NCBI RefSeq assembly: GCF_002813755.1
Contig: NZ_CP018061.1
Span: 2,842,001-2,906,000 of the forward strand
DNA length: 64,000 nucleotides
Source: Enterococcus mundtii
GTDB taxonomy: Bacteria > Bacillota > Bacilli > Lactobacillales > Enterococcaceae
Direction of reading: 5' to 3'
Shown here piece after piece: positions 8,929-19,282 of the stretch (the stretch's first letter is position 1; each line of letters opens with the position of its first letter). Made by a program: the position numbers and the translations under genes. The notes under the pieces were generated by a model, which searched no databases, was not told where the DNA came from, and saw nothing but the letters and a program-made list of their open reading frames with translations.

Positions 8929-9665
8929 GCAACATCCTCCTTGTATTCAATAAGAAGAACGCTGATATTATCTGCTCCGCCGGCTTCATTTGCTTGATCC
9001 ACTAATTGCGTTACTTTTTCTGATAATGATCCTTCTTGATTGATGATCGTACCGATCGTTTCTTCTGACAGCATATTCGTCAAACCATCCGAACATAGAA
9101 GTAAACGATCTTGGAGTTGCCAAAGATACGTTGCAACATCGACTTCTAATGATCCTGGCATGCCGACAGATCGAGTCAAGATGTTCTTACGTGGATGATT
9201 GACGGCCATTTCTTCGCTGATTTCACCAGATTTGACTAATTCATTTACTAAAGAATGGTCTTCCGTCAAGCGAATGATCCGATTGTCGCGAAGCAAATAC
9301 GCACGACTATCCCCAACATTGGCAATCGTGAAACGTTCCTCTGATAGGGCAGCTGCTACGATCGTTGTTCCCATTCCGTTATATTCAAGCTGTTCTTGTC
9401 CTAATTGATGAATCGCGCGGTTTTCTTCTTGGATCGCTTGGATAAACCACTGCGCGATTTTTTCGTCATCAAGTAACGCTTGCTCTTCCCAGGCTTTCCC
9501 TAAGTTTGTGACGGCCATTTGACTAGCAATATCGCCTGCGCGGTGCCCACCCATGCCATCTGCTAAAACCGCCAGCGTGAGACCGACTTGGTTTTCAAAT
9601 ACACTGACATAATCTTGATTCGTATTACGTCTTCTTCCTACATCTGATTGATATTCAATCTGCAT
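8925..9665 (-). CDS. stp: PP2C-type Ser/Thr protein phosphatase (IreP/Stp)
   Basis: Cytoplasmic metal-dependent phosphatase of 246 residues. PP2C motifs in order: [26 protein letters not shown] with the metal-binding Asp, [41 protein letters not shown] and [10 protein letters not shown]. It dephosphorylates targets of the adjacent PASTA kinase and the kinase itself. It overlaps the kinase gene by four bases and follows rsmB by 12 bases, the conserved fmt-rsmB-stp-prkC order. Confidence 0.95.
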   Translation of the reverse strand: MQIEYQSDVGRRRNTNQDYVSVFENQVGLTLAVLADGMGGHRAGDIASQMAVTNLGKAWEEQALLDDEKIAQWFIQAIQEENRAIHQLGQEQLEYNGMGTTIVAAALSEERFTIANVGDSRAYLLRDNRIIRLTEDHSLVNELVKSGEISEEMAVNHPRKNILTRSVGMPGSLEVDVATYLWQLQDRLLLCSDGLTNMLSEETIGTIINQEGSLSEKVTQLVDQANEAGGADNISVLLIEYKEDVA

Positions 9666-9677
9666 ACTTTCACCTCA

Positions 9678-11036
9678 TTACTTTTTGCGCAAACAACAAA
9701 TGAAAAAGCCATCTGTATAAGATTGATGTGGATACAACGTCAACATCTTCTCCTTGATTGATGATTGTAGCACAGGATCAACTAAAACATCAATCTTCTC
9801 AAAATCAGGATGTCGTTGTAAAAACGCTGAAACAACTTCTTGATTCTCTTCTTTCAAAATCGTACAAGTACTGTAGGTCAATATTCCTGAAGGTTTAAGA
9901 GCCGTAGCTACACTTTCCAAAATAGCTAGTTGGATAGCCGGTAAATTGGCTAATTCTTTTTCATTATTTTTATAACGAATATCTGGTTTTCGGCGTAACA
10001 AGCCAAAACCGGAACATGGAGCATCTACTAAAATACGGTCAAATTGTTCTGCTTCAAACTGTTCTTTGACTTCACGTGCATCCATTTTTTGTGCGAACAC
10101 TGCGTTGGCAACTCCTAAACGACGAGCGTTCTCTTCCACTAGTTTTACTTTGTGGTCATGGACATCTAGAGCCACGACTTCTCCTCCACAAGTTGGATCA
10201 AGGAACGTGGCGATATGGGTCGTTTTGCCACCAGGGGCAGCGCAGGCATCTAATACATGATGTTCTGGCTCAATCTGCATCGCTGGTGCAACAAGCATCG
10301 AGCTTTCATCTTGGATCGTCATCAAGCCATCGTGAAAAAGTGTCGTAGAGGCGAGTCTGCCTTTTTCAGCAATCACACCATATGGGCTTATTGGACTTGC
10401 TTTTACATCTAGTCCTTCTTCTTTCAATTGATCCAGTGCTTGTTCACGCGAAAGTTTACGGGTATCAATACGGCCACTCACATGACTTGGTTGATACAAT
10501 GAAAGACCTAACTTTTCTGTTTCCTCGTAGCCGATTTGGTTAATCAAGCGCTGTGTCAGCCAATTCGGCAGACTTAATTTAACGGCTAAACGTTCGACTT
10601 CATCTGTGATAGTTTCCAGATCAGGTTTTCCTTGACGTAAATAATTTCTTAATACGCCATTCACAAATTTCCCTGTGCCGGGGTTGCCTTTGATTTTTGC
10701 AATTTCTACTGCTTCATTCAAAATTGCATGATCAGGTACTTTATCTAAAAATTCGAGTTGATAGACAGACAAATACAGCAAAGTTTTGACCCAGTCATCC
10801 ACTTTTTTTGCATTTGCAATCAATGGCGCAACATAAAATGCAATCAAACGATGGCGACTGATTGTTCCATACACTAGTTCTGTAAACAGACCGATATCTT
10901 TTTGGTTAAGGTCGCCTTGGTTGATCATCTCATTCAATAATAGATTGGAGTATGCTCCACCTTTGTTGACACGCTCTAATGTCATCAACGCCATAAAGCG
11001 AACCGAACGTTTCATTTTTTTGGGTATTTTCGCCAT
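9678..11036 (-). CDS. rsmB: 16S rRNA (cytosine-967-C5)-methyltransferase RsmB
   Basis: SAM-dependent rRNA methyltransferase of 452 residues. An N-terminal NusB-like domain (about 1-135) is followed by the methyltransferase fold: LDACAAPGGKTTHIA (SAM motif I), LDVHDHKV, VDAPCSGFGLLRRKPD with the catalytic-site Cys, and YSTCTI with the second conserved Cys. It acts on the 30S subunit or its precursor. The start overlaps the fmt stop by one base, so it is translationally coupled. Confidence 0.95.
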   Translation of the reverse strand: MAKIPKKMKRSVRFMALMTLERVNKGGAYSNLLLNEMINQGDLNQKDIGLFTELVYGTISRHRLIAFYVAPLIANAKKVDDWVKTLLYLSVYQLEFLDKVPDHAILNEAVEIAKIKGNPGTGKFVNGVLRNYLRQGKPDLETITDEVERLAVKLSLPNWLTQRLINQIGYEETEKLGLSLYQPSHVSGRIDTRKLSREQALDQLKEEGLDVKASPISPYGVIAEKGRLASTTLFHDGLMTIQDESSMLVAPAMQIEPEHHVLDACAAPGGKTTHIATFLDPTCGGEVVALDVHDHKVKLVEENARRLGVANAVFAQKMDAREVKEQFEAEQFDRILVDAPCSGFGLLRRKPDIRYKNNEKELANLPAIQLAILESVATALKPSGILTYSTCTILKEENQEVVSAFLQRHPDFEKIDVLVDPVLQSSIKEKMLTLYPHQSYTDGFFICCLRKK

Positions 11037-11980
11037 TATTTCACCTGCTGTCCTACAGCGACTTGTTGTCCACTGCCATTTAGGAATTCTTGTATTAGTT
11101 GTTTTGCTTTACCGGCAGGTTGTAGTTCTTTGATCGATAATACCGTCTGTTCCCCACAAGCTACCCATAATTGTTTTTTATCTTTATGGATGATAGTTCC
11201 TGGTGTTTCAGATGTCGTCTCATCTGCCAACACATCTACTGCCCAAAGCTTCCAGCGTGTTCCTTCATAGGTTGTAAAAGCAATGGGCCATGGACGCATG
11301 CCACGAACTTGGCAGTCGATTTCTTCTGCTGTTTTTTCCCAATTGATTGCTTCTTGTTCACGTGTGATATTCGGTGAAAACGTTGCTTGGTCCTCATTTT
11401 GAGGCGTAGGCGTCAATTCGCCAGAAATGATCTTTGGTAGTGTTTCTAGCAATAACTCTTTGCCTAATAGACTAAGTTTTTCAAACATCGTACCGACATC
11501 ATCTTGTTTAGTGATTGGTAGGCTTGCTTGTGAGAAAATACCACCCGCATCCATTTTTTTGATCATCTCCATGATCGTTACACCTGTCTCTTTTTCCCCG
11601 TTGATAATGGAATAATGGACTGGTGCACCACCACGATATTTTGGCAACAAAGAGGCATGAACATTGATTGCTCCATGTGTTGGAACTTGCAATAGTTTCT
11701 CCGGCAAGAATTGACCAAACGCAGCTGTTACCAGCACATCTGGTTGCAAATCAATGATTGTTTGCATTTCTGGAGAACCCGTGATTTTTTCTGGCTGTAG
11801 CACAAGAAGATCGTGCTTCAAAGCCGCTACTTTCACAGGTGTCGGGGTAATGATTTTTTTTCTTCCCACTGGTCGATCAGGTTGTGTCACGACAGCGACG
11901 ATCTCATACCCTTGGTCGATCAGCCCTTCTAGTACAGGAACTGAAAATGCTGGGGTTCCCATAAATACGATTTTAGTCAT
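11036..11980 (-). CDS. fmt: Methionyl-tRNA formyltransferase
   Basis: Cytoplasmic enzyme of 314 residues that formylates initiator Met-tRNA with 10-formyl-tetrahydrofolate. Seen: IVFMGTPAFSVPVL, the catalytic Asn-His-Asp region in INVHASLLPKYRGGAPVH, ETGVTIMEM and the C-terminal tRNA-binding domain (VRGMRPWPIAFT). Overlaps def by eight bases; the two reactions, adding and removing the formyl group, are encoded together. Confidence 0.96.
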   Translation of the reverse strand: MTKIVFMGTPAFSVPVLEGLIDQGYEIVAVVTQPDRPVGRKKIITPTPVKVAALKHDLLVLQPEKITGSPEMQTIIDLQPDVLVTAAFGQFLPEKLLQVPTHGAINVHASLLPKYRGGAPVHYSIINGEKETGVTIMEMIKKMDAGGIFSQASLPITKQDDVGTMFEKLSLLGKELLLETLPKIISGELTPTPQNEDQATFSPNITREQEAINWEKTAEEIDCQVRGMRPWPIAFTTYEGTRWKLWAVDVLADETTSETPGTIIHKDKKQLWVACGEQTVLSIKELQPAGKAKQLIQEFLNGSGQQVAVGQQVK

Positions 11981-12464
11981 CTAAATGTTCCTCCATGTAT
12001 TCTTCGAGTTTTTCTTCGGGGATTTGTTCGATCATTTTATCGATAAATAAAATCCCATCTAAGTGATCGATCTCATGTTGAAAGGCGCGTGCAAGATAAC
12101 CAAACGCAGTGACTTCGATTTCCTCTCCGTCACGATCATAATATCGAACCGTTACTTCATCTGCACGTTTGACTGTACCGTAGACATGCGGAATACTTAA
12201 GCAACCTTCCACATCGATACTTTCTCCTTTTGCCTCGATAATCTCAGGATTGATGAGTTCAAACTTATCCCCTTCATCGACTTCAACAATAGCGATTCGC
12301 TGATTTTTGCCGACTTGCGGCGCGGCGATGCCGACTCCGTCATTTGCCACCATTGTTTCATACAAGTTATCTAACAAGACGATTGTCTCATCAGTGATCA
12401 TATCGATTGGTTGGGCTTTTCGATTCAATTTTTTATTTGGGTGGATCATTATTGGATAACTCAT
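11973..12464 (-). CDS. def: Peptide deformylase
   Basis: Metalloenzyme of 163 residues that removes the N-formyl group from new proteins. The three signature motifs are intact: GVGIAAPQVG, EGCLS with the metal Cys, and HEIDHLDG with the two metal His. Short length and motif spacing fit the type seen next to fmt in Firmicutes. The frame opens 17 codons earlier at 12515, but GAAAGGAA seven bases before the ATG at 12464 and alignment of MSYPIMIHPN with family N-termini favour this start, which also avoids overlap with priA. Confidence 0.94.
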   Translation of the reverse strand: MSYPIMIHPNKKLNRKAQPIDMITDETIVLLDNLYETMVANDGVGIAAPQVGKNQRIAIVEVDEGDKFELINPEIIEAKGESIDVEGCLSIPHVYGTVKRADEVTVRYYDRDGEEIEVTAFGYLARAFQHEIDHLDGILFIDKMIEQIPEEKLEEYMEEHLDD

Positions 12465-12477
12465 AGTGTTTCCTTTC

Positions 12478-14886
12478 TTAAATAAAATGTAGCGGCTCAT
12501 TGTCGATCGCAACAAATAGATTTTGTCGCTGTTCTTTTTGACTTTGATCCAAAATTTCTTTCAGGACATTAGGCAGTTCTGGTTCATGTTTATATTTGAT
12601 GATCAGCTGATAGTAATAGCGATTTTTCACACGTAAAACGGTGCTAGGTACCGGACCTAACAGAAGGCTGTTCGTTCCTAATACTTGCTTTAATTGACTG
12701 GCGATCTGAAAGATTTTTTTGGCTGCGACTTGTTCTTCTGGATGACTCGTCGTGATTTTCACAGTGAAGTAATAAGGCGGATAGCCTCCACGATGGCGTA
12801 CATTCATTTCTTGTTGATAAAAGCGTTCATAATTTTGTTCCTTTGCTAAAGTTACCGCATAGTGATTCGGATTAAATGTTTGGATCACAACTTCCCCAGC
12901 TTTTTCGGCTCTTCCTGCCCTTCCGGAGACTTGTGTCAATAGTTGGAAGGTATGTTCACTAGAACGAAAATCTGGCAGGTTCAACGATGTGTCTGCATTT
13001 AGAACGCCGACTAAGGTCACATCAGGAAAATCTAACCCTTTTGCGATCATCTGCGTTCCTAATAGAATATCCGCTTGTTTGTCCCCAAATTTTTGTAAGA
13101 TTCGTTCATGCGCGCCTTTTTTTCTTGTGGTATCCACATCCATCCGCAAGATTCTTGCTTGAGGATAAAGTGCTTTTAGCTCTTCTTCCACTTTTTGTGT
13201 TCCCGTTCCATAATACCGGATTTTGTTTTCTCCACAATTTGGACAACGATGCGGGATCGCTTCTTCATGTCCACAATAATGGCAACGCATCGAGCGAGAA
13301 TCCATATGGAGAGTCAAAGAGATATCGCAATTTGGGCAAGGCAAGACAAAGCCGCAATCTCGGCACATCACAAAGGAAGAATACCCTCGTCGATTCAATA
13401 GAAGAACTGTTTGTTCTTTTTTTTCTAATCGATCTTGGATTTTTTCTTGTAATAATTGAGAGAACGTCGATGCTTGATTCTTTTCGAATTCTTCACGCAT
13501 ATCGACGACTTCGATCTCAGGTAATTGCGCACTCATTTTCGCACGCTGACTCAAGTGCAACATGCGATAGACACCTTTTTGTGCACGGGCTCTTGATTCG
13601 AGGGAAGGTGTCGCGCTCCCCAAAACGATCGGGCAATGATGGTAATTCCCACGCCATATAGCTAAATCTCTGGCATGGTAACGCGGGGTTTCATCTTGCT
13701 TATAGCTTGATTCATGCTCTTCATCAATGATGATCAAACCAATGTTGTCTAGTGGGGCAAAGATCGCTGAACGTGCACCGACGACGACTTGCGCTTCATT
13801 GCGCTCGATTTTACGCCATTCATCATATTTCTCACCTTGAGACAAGCCACTATGTAAAACTGCGACGGATTCTCCAAAGCGCCCTTTAAATCGTTCGACC
13901 ATCTGAGGGGTCAATGCAATTTCAGGGACCAACATGATCGCTGTCTTCTTCTCTGCCAAGACATCCGCAATGGCTTGAAGGTAGACTTCCGTTTTCCCAC
14001 TACCAGTAATTCCTTCAAGTAAAAAGGTGTCATTCTTTTCCTGATGACAGGCTTCAATGATCTGCTGAACCGCCGATTGTTGTTCTTCATTCAATTGTAA
14101 GGCAGTCGTTCGTTCAAATATCCGATCTTTATAAGGGTCGCGATAACTTTCGACTTCTTCGATACGCAACCAACCTTTATCTCTACCTTGATTCAATACG
14201 GCAGAACTGACTCCTTTTTCTTTGAAATAAGCAATAGGCATCGGGTTTTCCATTTCTGACAAATAAAGAAGTAATTCTTTTTGTTTTTTCGCATTTTGTC
14301 TCAGGGTGCCCCAAGCTTCATCGAGTTGTGCTTTTGACAAAAGAGAGTGAACGACACGGATCGTTTTCACTTTGTTTTTTGTATGGACTTCGTAACGGAT
14401 ATCAACTAGCTTGTTTTTACGCCAACGGATCAATTGCGGTAAGATCCCAGTTTCTTCCGCTTCCTTCCAAGAAATCTCTTGTCTACCTGCGAAAAATGCA
14501 ACGACTTCTGGTTCATCGGTCACTGGGTAAATGAGCTTATCGTATTCTGCTTTCATGACACTTGGGAGCATCGTTTGTAAACAGGTGATCTTAAAAGCAT
14601 AAGTAATGGTTTTCATATAGTCTGCTAACCTCATCAACTCTTGATTGACAACAGGTGCCAAGTCAAGTAATTGAAGGATCGGCTTTAATTCTTTTTTAAG
14701 AGGTTGCTCGTTGGCTGTCAACGCCATCACAAAGCCTTGGACTTGGCGATTGCCGTTTCCAAATGGTATCGCTACACGCATACCGACTTGGATAGCCGCT
14801 TCCATTTCAGAAGGAACCAAGTAGGTGAATGCTTGATCGGTTTGCATAGTTGGTACATCGACAATCACATCCGCAATAACAGTCAT
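12478..14886 (-). CDS. priA: Primosomal replication restart helicase PriA
   Basis: Superfamily 2 DNA helicase of 802 residues that reloads the replisome at stalled forks. An N-terminal DNA-binding domain is followed by Walker A GITGSGKTEVYL, the DEEH box IIDEEHESSYKQ, motif GSATPSLES and the zinc-binding cysteine cluster (CRDCGFVLPCPNCDISLTLH, CHYCGHEE, CPNCG), then LGTQMIAKGLDFPDVTLVGV and QVSGRAGRA. All catalytic motifs look intact. It leads the priA-def-fmt-rsmB-stp-prkC operon, with GGAGAAGGAG before its ATG. Confidence 0.96.
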   Translation of the reverse strand: MTVIADVIVDVPTMQTDQAFTYLVPSEMEAAIQVGMRVAIPFGNGNRQVQGFVMALTANEQPLKKELKPILQLLDLAPVVNQELMRLADYMKTITYAFKITCLQTMLPSVMKAEYDKLIYPVTDEPEVVAFFAGRQEISWKEAEETGILPQLIRWRKNKLVDIRYEVHTKNKVKTIRVVHSLLSKAQLDEAWGTLRQNAKKQKELLLYLSEMENPMPIAYFKEKGVSSAVLNQGRDKGWLRIEEVESYRDPYKDRIFERTTALQLNEEQQSAVQQIIEACHQEKNDTFLLEGITGSGKTEVYLQAIADVLAEKKTAIMLVPEIALTPQMVERFKGRFGESVAVLHSGLSQGEKYDEWRKIERNEAQVVVGARSAIFAPLDNIGLIIIDEEHESSYKQDETPRYHARDLAIWRGNYHHCPIVLGSATPSLESRARAQKGVYRMLHLSQRAKMSAQLPEIEVVDMREEFEKNQASTFSQLLQEKIQDRLEKKEQTVLLLNRRGYSSFVMCRDCGFVLPCPNCDISLTLHMDSRSMRCHYCGHEEAIPHRCPNCGENKIRYYGTGTQKVEEELKALYPQARILRMDVDTTRKKGAHERILQKFGDKQADILLGTQMIAKGLDFPDVTLVGVLNADTSLNLPDFRSSEHTFQLLTQVSGRAGRAEKAGEVVIQTFNPNHYAVTLAKEQNYERFYQQEMNVRHRGGYPPYYFTVKITTSHPEEQVAAKKIFQIASQLKQVLGTNSLLLGPVPSTVLRVKNRYYYQLIIKYKHEPELPNVLKEILDQSQKEQRQNLFVAIDNEPLHFI

Positions 14887-15004
14887 GGACTCCTTCTCCT
14901 TTCTTCATCTTGGTTTTAAACACAAAATGGCTCTTGCCTATTTTACTAGAGATTCCTTGTTTTGTCTTACTTTCTGCCAAATCCTAACAAAAAATTAACG
15001 CAGG

Positions 15005-15037
15005 AAAAAAAAGAGCCTAGGAACATTTCCCAAGCTC
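15005..15037 (-). terminator. Terminator of gmk-rpoZ
   Basis: GAGCTTGGGA-ATG-TTCCTAGGCTC hairpin followed by eight T on the minus strand, 40 bases past the rpoZ stop. Confidence 0.85.
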
Positions 15038-15076
15038 AAATCTTTCGCTATCCATAAGCTGAATAGTGAGTTGATC

Positions 15077-15382
15077 TTATAGTTTTTGCTCGTCACGAAT
15101 ACGCGACTCTAATTCTTGTTGTGCACGGTCTTTTTGCGCACGACGTTCTTCGTCTTCCATACGTAGACGTTCACGTTTTAATTCAGGATGTGGATCACTG
15201 ATCACATTTCCTGCTTCGATTTCTTCTAAAGCTTGTCCAACACTTTTGACAGAATCAAATGAATCCATTGTTGGTTGTGCTTTTGCGTCTAATTCATGTG
15301 CACGTTTACTTGCTAAGATCACTAGAGAATATTTTGAATTCACGCGATCTAATAATGAGTCGATTGAAGGCTTTAACATCAT
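15077..15382 (-). CDS. rpoZ: RNA polymerase omega subunit
   Basis: Small protein of 101 residues that stabilises the beta' subunit of RNA polymerase. The N-terminus [19 protein letters not shown] and [10 protein letters not shown] are the omega signature. The charged C-terminal tail (Glu/Arg rich) is typical of enterococci and streptococci. Located four bases after gmk, the near-universal gmk-rpoZ-priA order. Confidence 0.95.
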   Translation of the reverse strand: MMLKPSIDSLLDRVNSKYSLVILASKRAHELDAKAQPTMDSFDSVKSVGQALEEIEAGNVISDPHPELKRERLRMEDEERRAQKDRAQQELESRIRDEQKL

Positions 15383-15386
15383 AAGA

Positions 15387-16013
<627 letters not shown>

Positions 16014-16138
16014 TCAACTAGTCTTTTTTATACTATTGCTTATTTTGCACTTTTTTCTTGCAACTTTCAAGGCTATTTTTTTATTATAGCTAGAAAACCT
16101 AGAAAAAGCTAGTCTACTTCCCACTAAAGAGTCCGAGA

Positions 16139-16265
16139 CAAAAGTAAAATTTACTTTTGTTGTATACCTAAAAAACGAATAAACGGCGGGAACAGGAATA
16201 ACCTCTTTGGAAATAAGACGGAATCCTGCCTAACGGATAGGTCATCGATCAGACAGGCTGGACAC
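16139..16265. repeat. Dispersed hairpin repeat, copy C (diverged)
   Basis: Begins with a perfect palindrome (ACAAAAGTAAA/TTTACTTTTGT at 16139-16161), then carries the shared blocks CGAATAAACGGCGGGAACAG, AACCTCTTTGGAAATAAGAC and GGCTGGACACTT. Its centre differs from copies A and B. It abuts the yicC stop codon. No gene is present in 16002-16265. Confidence 0.65.
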
Positions 16266-17156
16266 TTATTCAATATTTTGGATTTGCTCACGGATTTTTT
16301 CTAAAATCGTTTTAGACTGAACGACATGGTTTTTGATTTCGATCGCGCTTGATTTTGAGCCGATCGTATTGATTTCGCGATTCATCTCTTGTAAAAGGAA
16401 ATCTAGTTCTCTACCGATGGGATAATCTGCTTCAAGTAGCTCTTCCAATTTCTGCGTATGGATGATTAAACGGTCGATTTCTTCATGGATATCGCCACGC
16501 TCTAAAAGAATCGCTATTTCGGTCAATAAACGATCTCGCTCAACTTCTGCACCAAGAAAAGCTTCTAATTTTTCTTGGTATCTCGTCTGAAATTCTTGCT
16601 CGTAAATCTCGACAAAGCTAGCTAATCCAGCAATATTTTGTTTTAATTCTGCGGCTTGTTGAAGTAAAACGTTCGCCAAGGCTTGGCCTTCTATACTCCG
16701 ACTTTCTTCGATTGAACGAAGTGCCGTTTGCATCGTTTCTTTCGCTAATTGTGCAAGTAATTCTTGATCCTCTTCCGTTGCTTCAGCAATTGTCACAAAC
16801 TCTTCGTTTAGTGCAAAACGTTCGATCAGTTTACCGATCGACAATGCGTTCGCTTCGCCATACCTTTCTTTAATACCGGTAGTCATCTGTGTATAGAGCG
16901 TATCGATCAGTTGCCAATTGATCGTCACTTTTTTATCTTGTTCACCTAAATATGTTAGGTTGATAAAGACATCGACACGCCCTCGACTTAACTTCGTTTT
17001 GATCAATTGTCTCAGTTCATTCTCAACAAAGCCTAATACTTTAGGGCTACGTATCTGGATATCTAAAAACCGTTGATTGACGCTTTTGATCTCGATTTCA
17101 AGTTGATAGTTCTTTTTTTCGCGGATGGCATTGCCAAAGCCAGTCATGCTCTTCAT
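16266..17156 (-). CDS. yicC: YicC/YloC-family endoribonuclease
   Basis: 296 residues with the family N-terminus MKSMTGFGNA, the IEIKSVNQRFLDI segment and the conserved C-terminus GRELDFLLQEMNREINTIGSKS followed by EIKNHVVQSKTILEKIREQIQN. YicC proteins are reported as endoribonucleases; B. subtilis YloC is the homologue, in the same location next to gmk-rpoZ. Cytoplasmic. The stop lies at the edge of repeat copy C. Confidence 0.92.
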   Translation of the reverse strand: MKSMTGFGNAIREKKNYQLEIEIKSVNQRFLDIQIRSPKVLGFVENELRQLIKTKLSRGRVDVFINLTYLGEQDKKVTINWQLIDTLYTQMTTGIKERYGEANALSIGKLIERFALNEEFVTIAEATEEDQELLAQLAKETMQTALRSIEESRSIEGQALANVLLQQAAELKQNIAGLASFVEIYEQEFQTRYQEKLEAFLGAEVERDRLLTEIAILLERGDIHEEIDRLIIHTQKLEELLEADYPIGRELDFLLQEMNREINTIGSKSSAIEIKNHVVQSKTILEKIREQIQNIE

Positions 17157-17174
17157 GCGACAGAGTCCTTTCTT

Positions 17175-17393
17175 TTACATATTTTTAATTGCTTTTTGTA
17201 ACTCTTCAAACTCTTCGTTCGTTAATGTTAGTCCCTTACCCATTTTTTCATGGTCCGGTGCCCAATCCCGCAAGTCAAATTTCGGTGGTCTACCATTCCA
17301 ACTCACTAAGTTCAATTCTTTGCGCCATCCTTTATTGTTTTCAGATAATACTGCAATTTCTTCTACGATCTCATATGAGAATTCTTGTGCCAT
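17175..17393 (-). CDS. ydbC: YdbC-like PC4-family nucleic-acid-binding protein
   Basis: 72 residues: FSYEIVEEIAVLSENNKGWRKELNLVSWNG... then KFDLRDWAP and GLTLTNEEFEELQ. This matches the compact PC4/transcriptional-coactivator-like fold of lactococcal YdbC, which binds single-stranded DNA. The role in the cell is not established. Its 5' end overlaps the 3' end of the patatin gene by 31 bases. Confidence 0.8.
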   Translation of the reverse strand: MAQEFSYEIVEEIAVLSENNKGWRKELNLVSWNGRPPKFDLRDWAPDHEKMGKGLTLTNEEFEELQKAIKNM

Positions 17394-19054
17394 TTTTGTT
17401 CCTCCTTTAGATGATAAAGATAGAGATACATCAGAGTTTCTACTGTATCTGCATTGAGTTGTCGTTGTAAGCGATCACGCTTTTTTTCTTTCACGTATTG
17501 GTAGATCGCGTGTTCCTTCATTACGTGTATTTTAGCATTTCGCTCCAGTTTTCGAAACTTCAACCATTCGCTGGCGTTTAATTGACCGACCTTTTTTAAA
17601 AATGCTTCATCGATTTTACTTTCTTGGCAAATGATTGGTAACATTTCTTCGACGGTATACACTTTATTCGGTAAGATCAATTTTTGTTTCGCTAGTAGCT
17701 CAAGCATCGCCAATCCGCATGTTTCACTTGTGACCCTGTCTTTATATACATTACGCAAGTCCCGCCAGAATTTTTCTTTGTAAAAAAAGGATACGTCTAA
17801 ATCAAGTGTTTCGACTAAGAAACGTAAGAAACGTCGCCAATAACGTTCAGCTGGCTTTGCGGTTTCAAACGTATACCAGTTTCCTTGATAGATCCCTAAA
17901 CATTTTTTAGCCTCTAAATAACCTAATTGGATATTCAATTGGTTTCTTTGTCGCTCAAAAACTAAGAAACCACCTAAAGACCAGTTTGAACAACATTTCC
18001 AGGTCACCAAAGCATCAGGTTCCTTGTATTTTTTGGCTACACCAGGTCCTTGGACATCGACAATCAAGACTTCGGTTGCACCTTGTTGGATAGCAACATC
18101 TACTGGCACGTTATTTCGATAGCCACCATCAACATATTTTGATCCATCGATCTGGCGATAAGCCATGGCAGGATAAAAAGAAGCAGAGGCGAGGATCCAA
18201 TCGGCGATCTCTGTTGGTTCTAATGCTTGCATCTTTGTAACTGTTTCTTGAAATTCTGGGATTTTAGTTGCGATTGTATAGAGTTGCGGTTTTTCTGTAC
18301 ATTTGATTTTTTCTGCATCTAGGTATTGCTCTAGTAACGCTTCCAACGGTGCAATCGAGGTTCCTCCTTCGACTACTGCACGACGTGTCATCAAGCTGGC
18401 TTCTTGGATATAACGTTGCCTCAAATCTTCTGATAAGGCAACCTCTGGTAAAGCCAATACTTGATTGGTTGATAGTTCCTGCCATAACTCAATGGCTTGT
18501 GCTAGTTGATCCTGAACGACTAAAGCCCCATTTAGCGCACCTACAGAAGTGCCAGTAACGAGTGAAATCTCTAGATTTTCTTCTTTCAATGCTTTCCAAA
18601 CACCTATTTGATAAGCTCCATGCGCCCCGCCCCCACCTAAGACAAGCCCTGTATGATAGGAAAGTTCCTTCTCAAACGATTGCGTTCCCGAATAACCACT
18701 TCGGTGGAAAAGGTCGACCATGTTGGGTGAGATCGAATGATCAAAGCGGACGAGTCCGTATTTTTTGAAAAAATAACGACCCGTACTTTCTAACAATAGG
18801 AAAATATCGGACCACTGCCAATATTCTTCTTCAATCAACACGTTGGTATAGATCATTTTTTCATTCGTTATTTCTGCAGTAAAGTAAATGTTCAGCCTTT
18901 TCGATACGATCTTCCATGCCTGTTGTTTTTTTGCCTGTTGCCAAAAATGTTGCCGGCTTTCTTGATGTGTAGTAAAAAAACTAAAAACTTGTTTTGCTTG
19001 CTGCACTCGATTCTGCTGATAACGTTCCGACCAATAGACTTTTTGAACTTTCAT
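17363..19054 (-). CDS. Patatin-like phospholipase family protein
   Basis: 563 residues with a central patatin domain (about 145-340): oxyanion hole GGGGAHGAYQIG, nucleophile elbow GTSVG with the catalytic Ser, and DGG (YVDGGYRNNVPV) with the catalytic Asp. These are the complete catalytic features of a Ser/Asp-dyad acyl hydrolase. There is no signal peptide or membrane segment, so it is probably cytoplasmic. The N-terminal ~140 and C-terminal ~220 residues are unassigned. A GTG frame start lies two codons earlier (19060), but it overlaps the ribosome binding site GAGGTG, so the ATG at 19054 is preferred. Substrate unknown. Confidence 0.85.
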   Translation of the reverse strand: MKVQKVYWSERYQQNRVQQAKQVFSFFTTHQESRQHFWQQAKKQQAWKIVSKRLNIYFTAEITNEKMIYTNVLIEEEYWQWSDIFLLLESTGRYFFKKYGLVRFDHSISPNMVDLFHRSGYSGTQSFEKELSYHTGLVLGGGGAHGAYQIGVWKALKEENLEISLVTGTSVGALNGALVVQDQLAQAIELWQELSTNQVLALPEVALSEDLRQRYIQEASLMTRRAVVEGGTSIAPLEALLEQYLDAEKIKCTEKPQLYTIATKIPEFQETVTKMQALEPTEIADWILASASFYPAMAYRQIDGSKYVDGGYRNNVPVDVAIQQGATEVLIVDVQGPGVAKKYKEPDALVTWKCCSNWSLGGFLVFERQRNQLNIQLGYLEAKKCLGIYQGNWYTFETAKPAERYWRRFLRFLVETLDLDVSFFYKEKFWRDLRNVYKDRVTSETCGLAMLELLAKQKLILPNKVYTVEEMLPIICQESKIDEAFLKKVGQLNASEWLKFRKLERNAKIHVMKEHAIYQYVKEKKRDRLQRQLNADTVETLMYLYLYHLKEEQKWHKNSHMRS

Positions 19055-19282
19055 AGACACCTCGTATTCTCTTTTTCTTTTATTATATCAGTAATCAGAA
19101 AAAAAGGGCGGGGTGAATAGTTATCCGATTCCAGTGTTATATATATATAAATTTTTACTCTATGTTCATCTTTTATTCATAAAAAAAAGTTGCTTTGTAA
19201 TCGAATTTTAAAATAAAAGAAACAAGCTTTTTTTCAGTAAATGTTGTAAAATGAAAGGGATGAGATACAGGGGAGGAGGAGC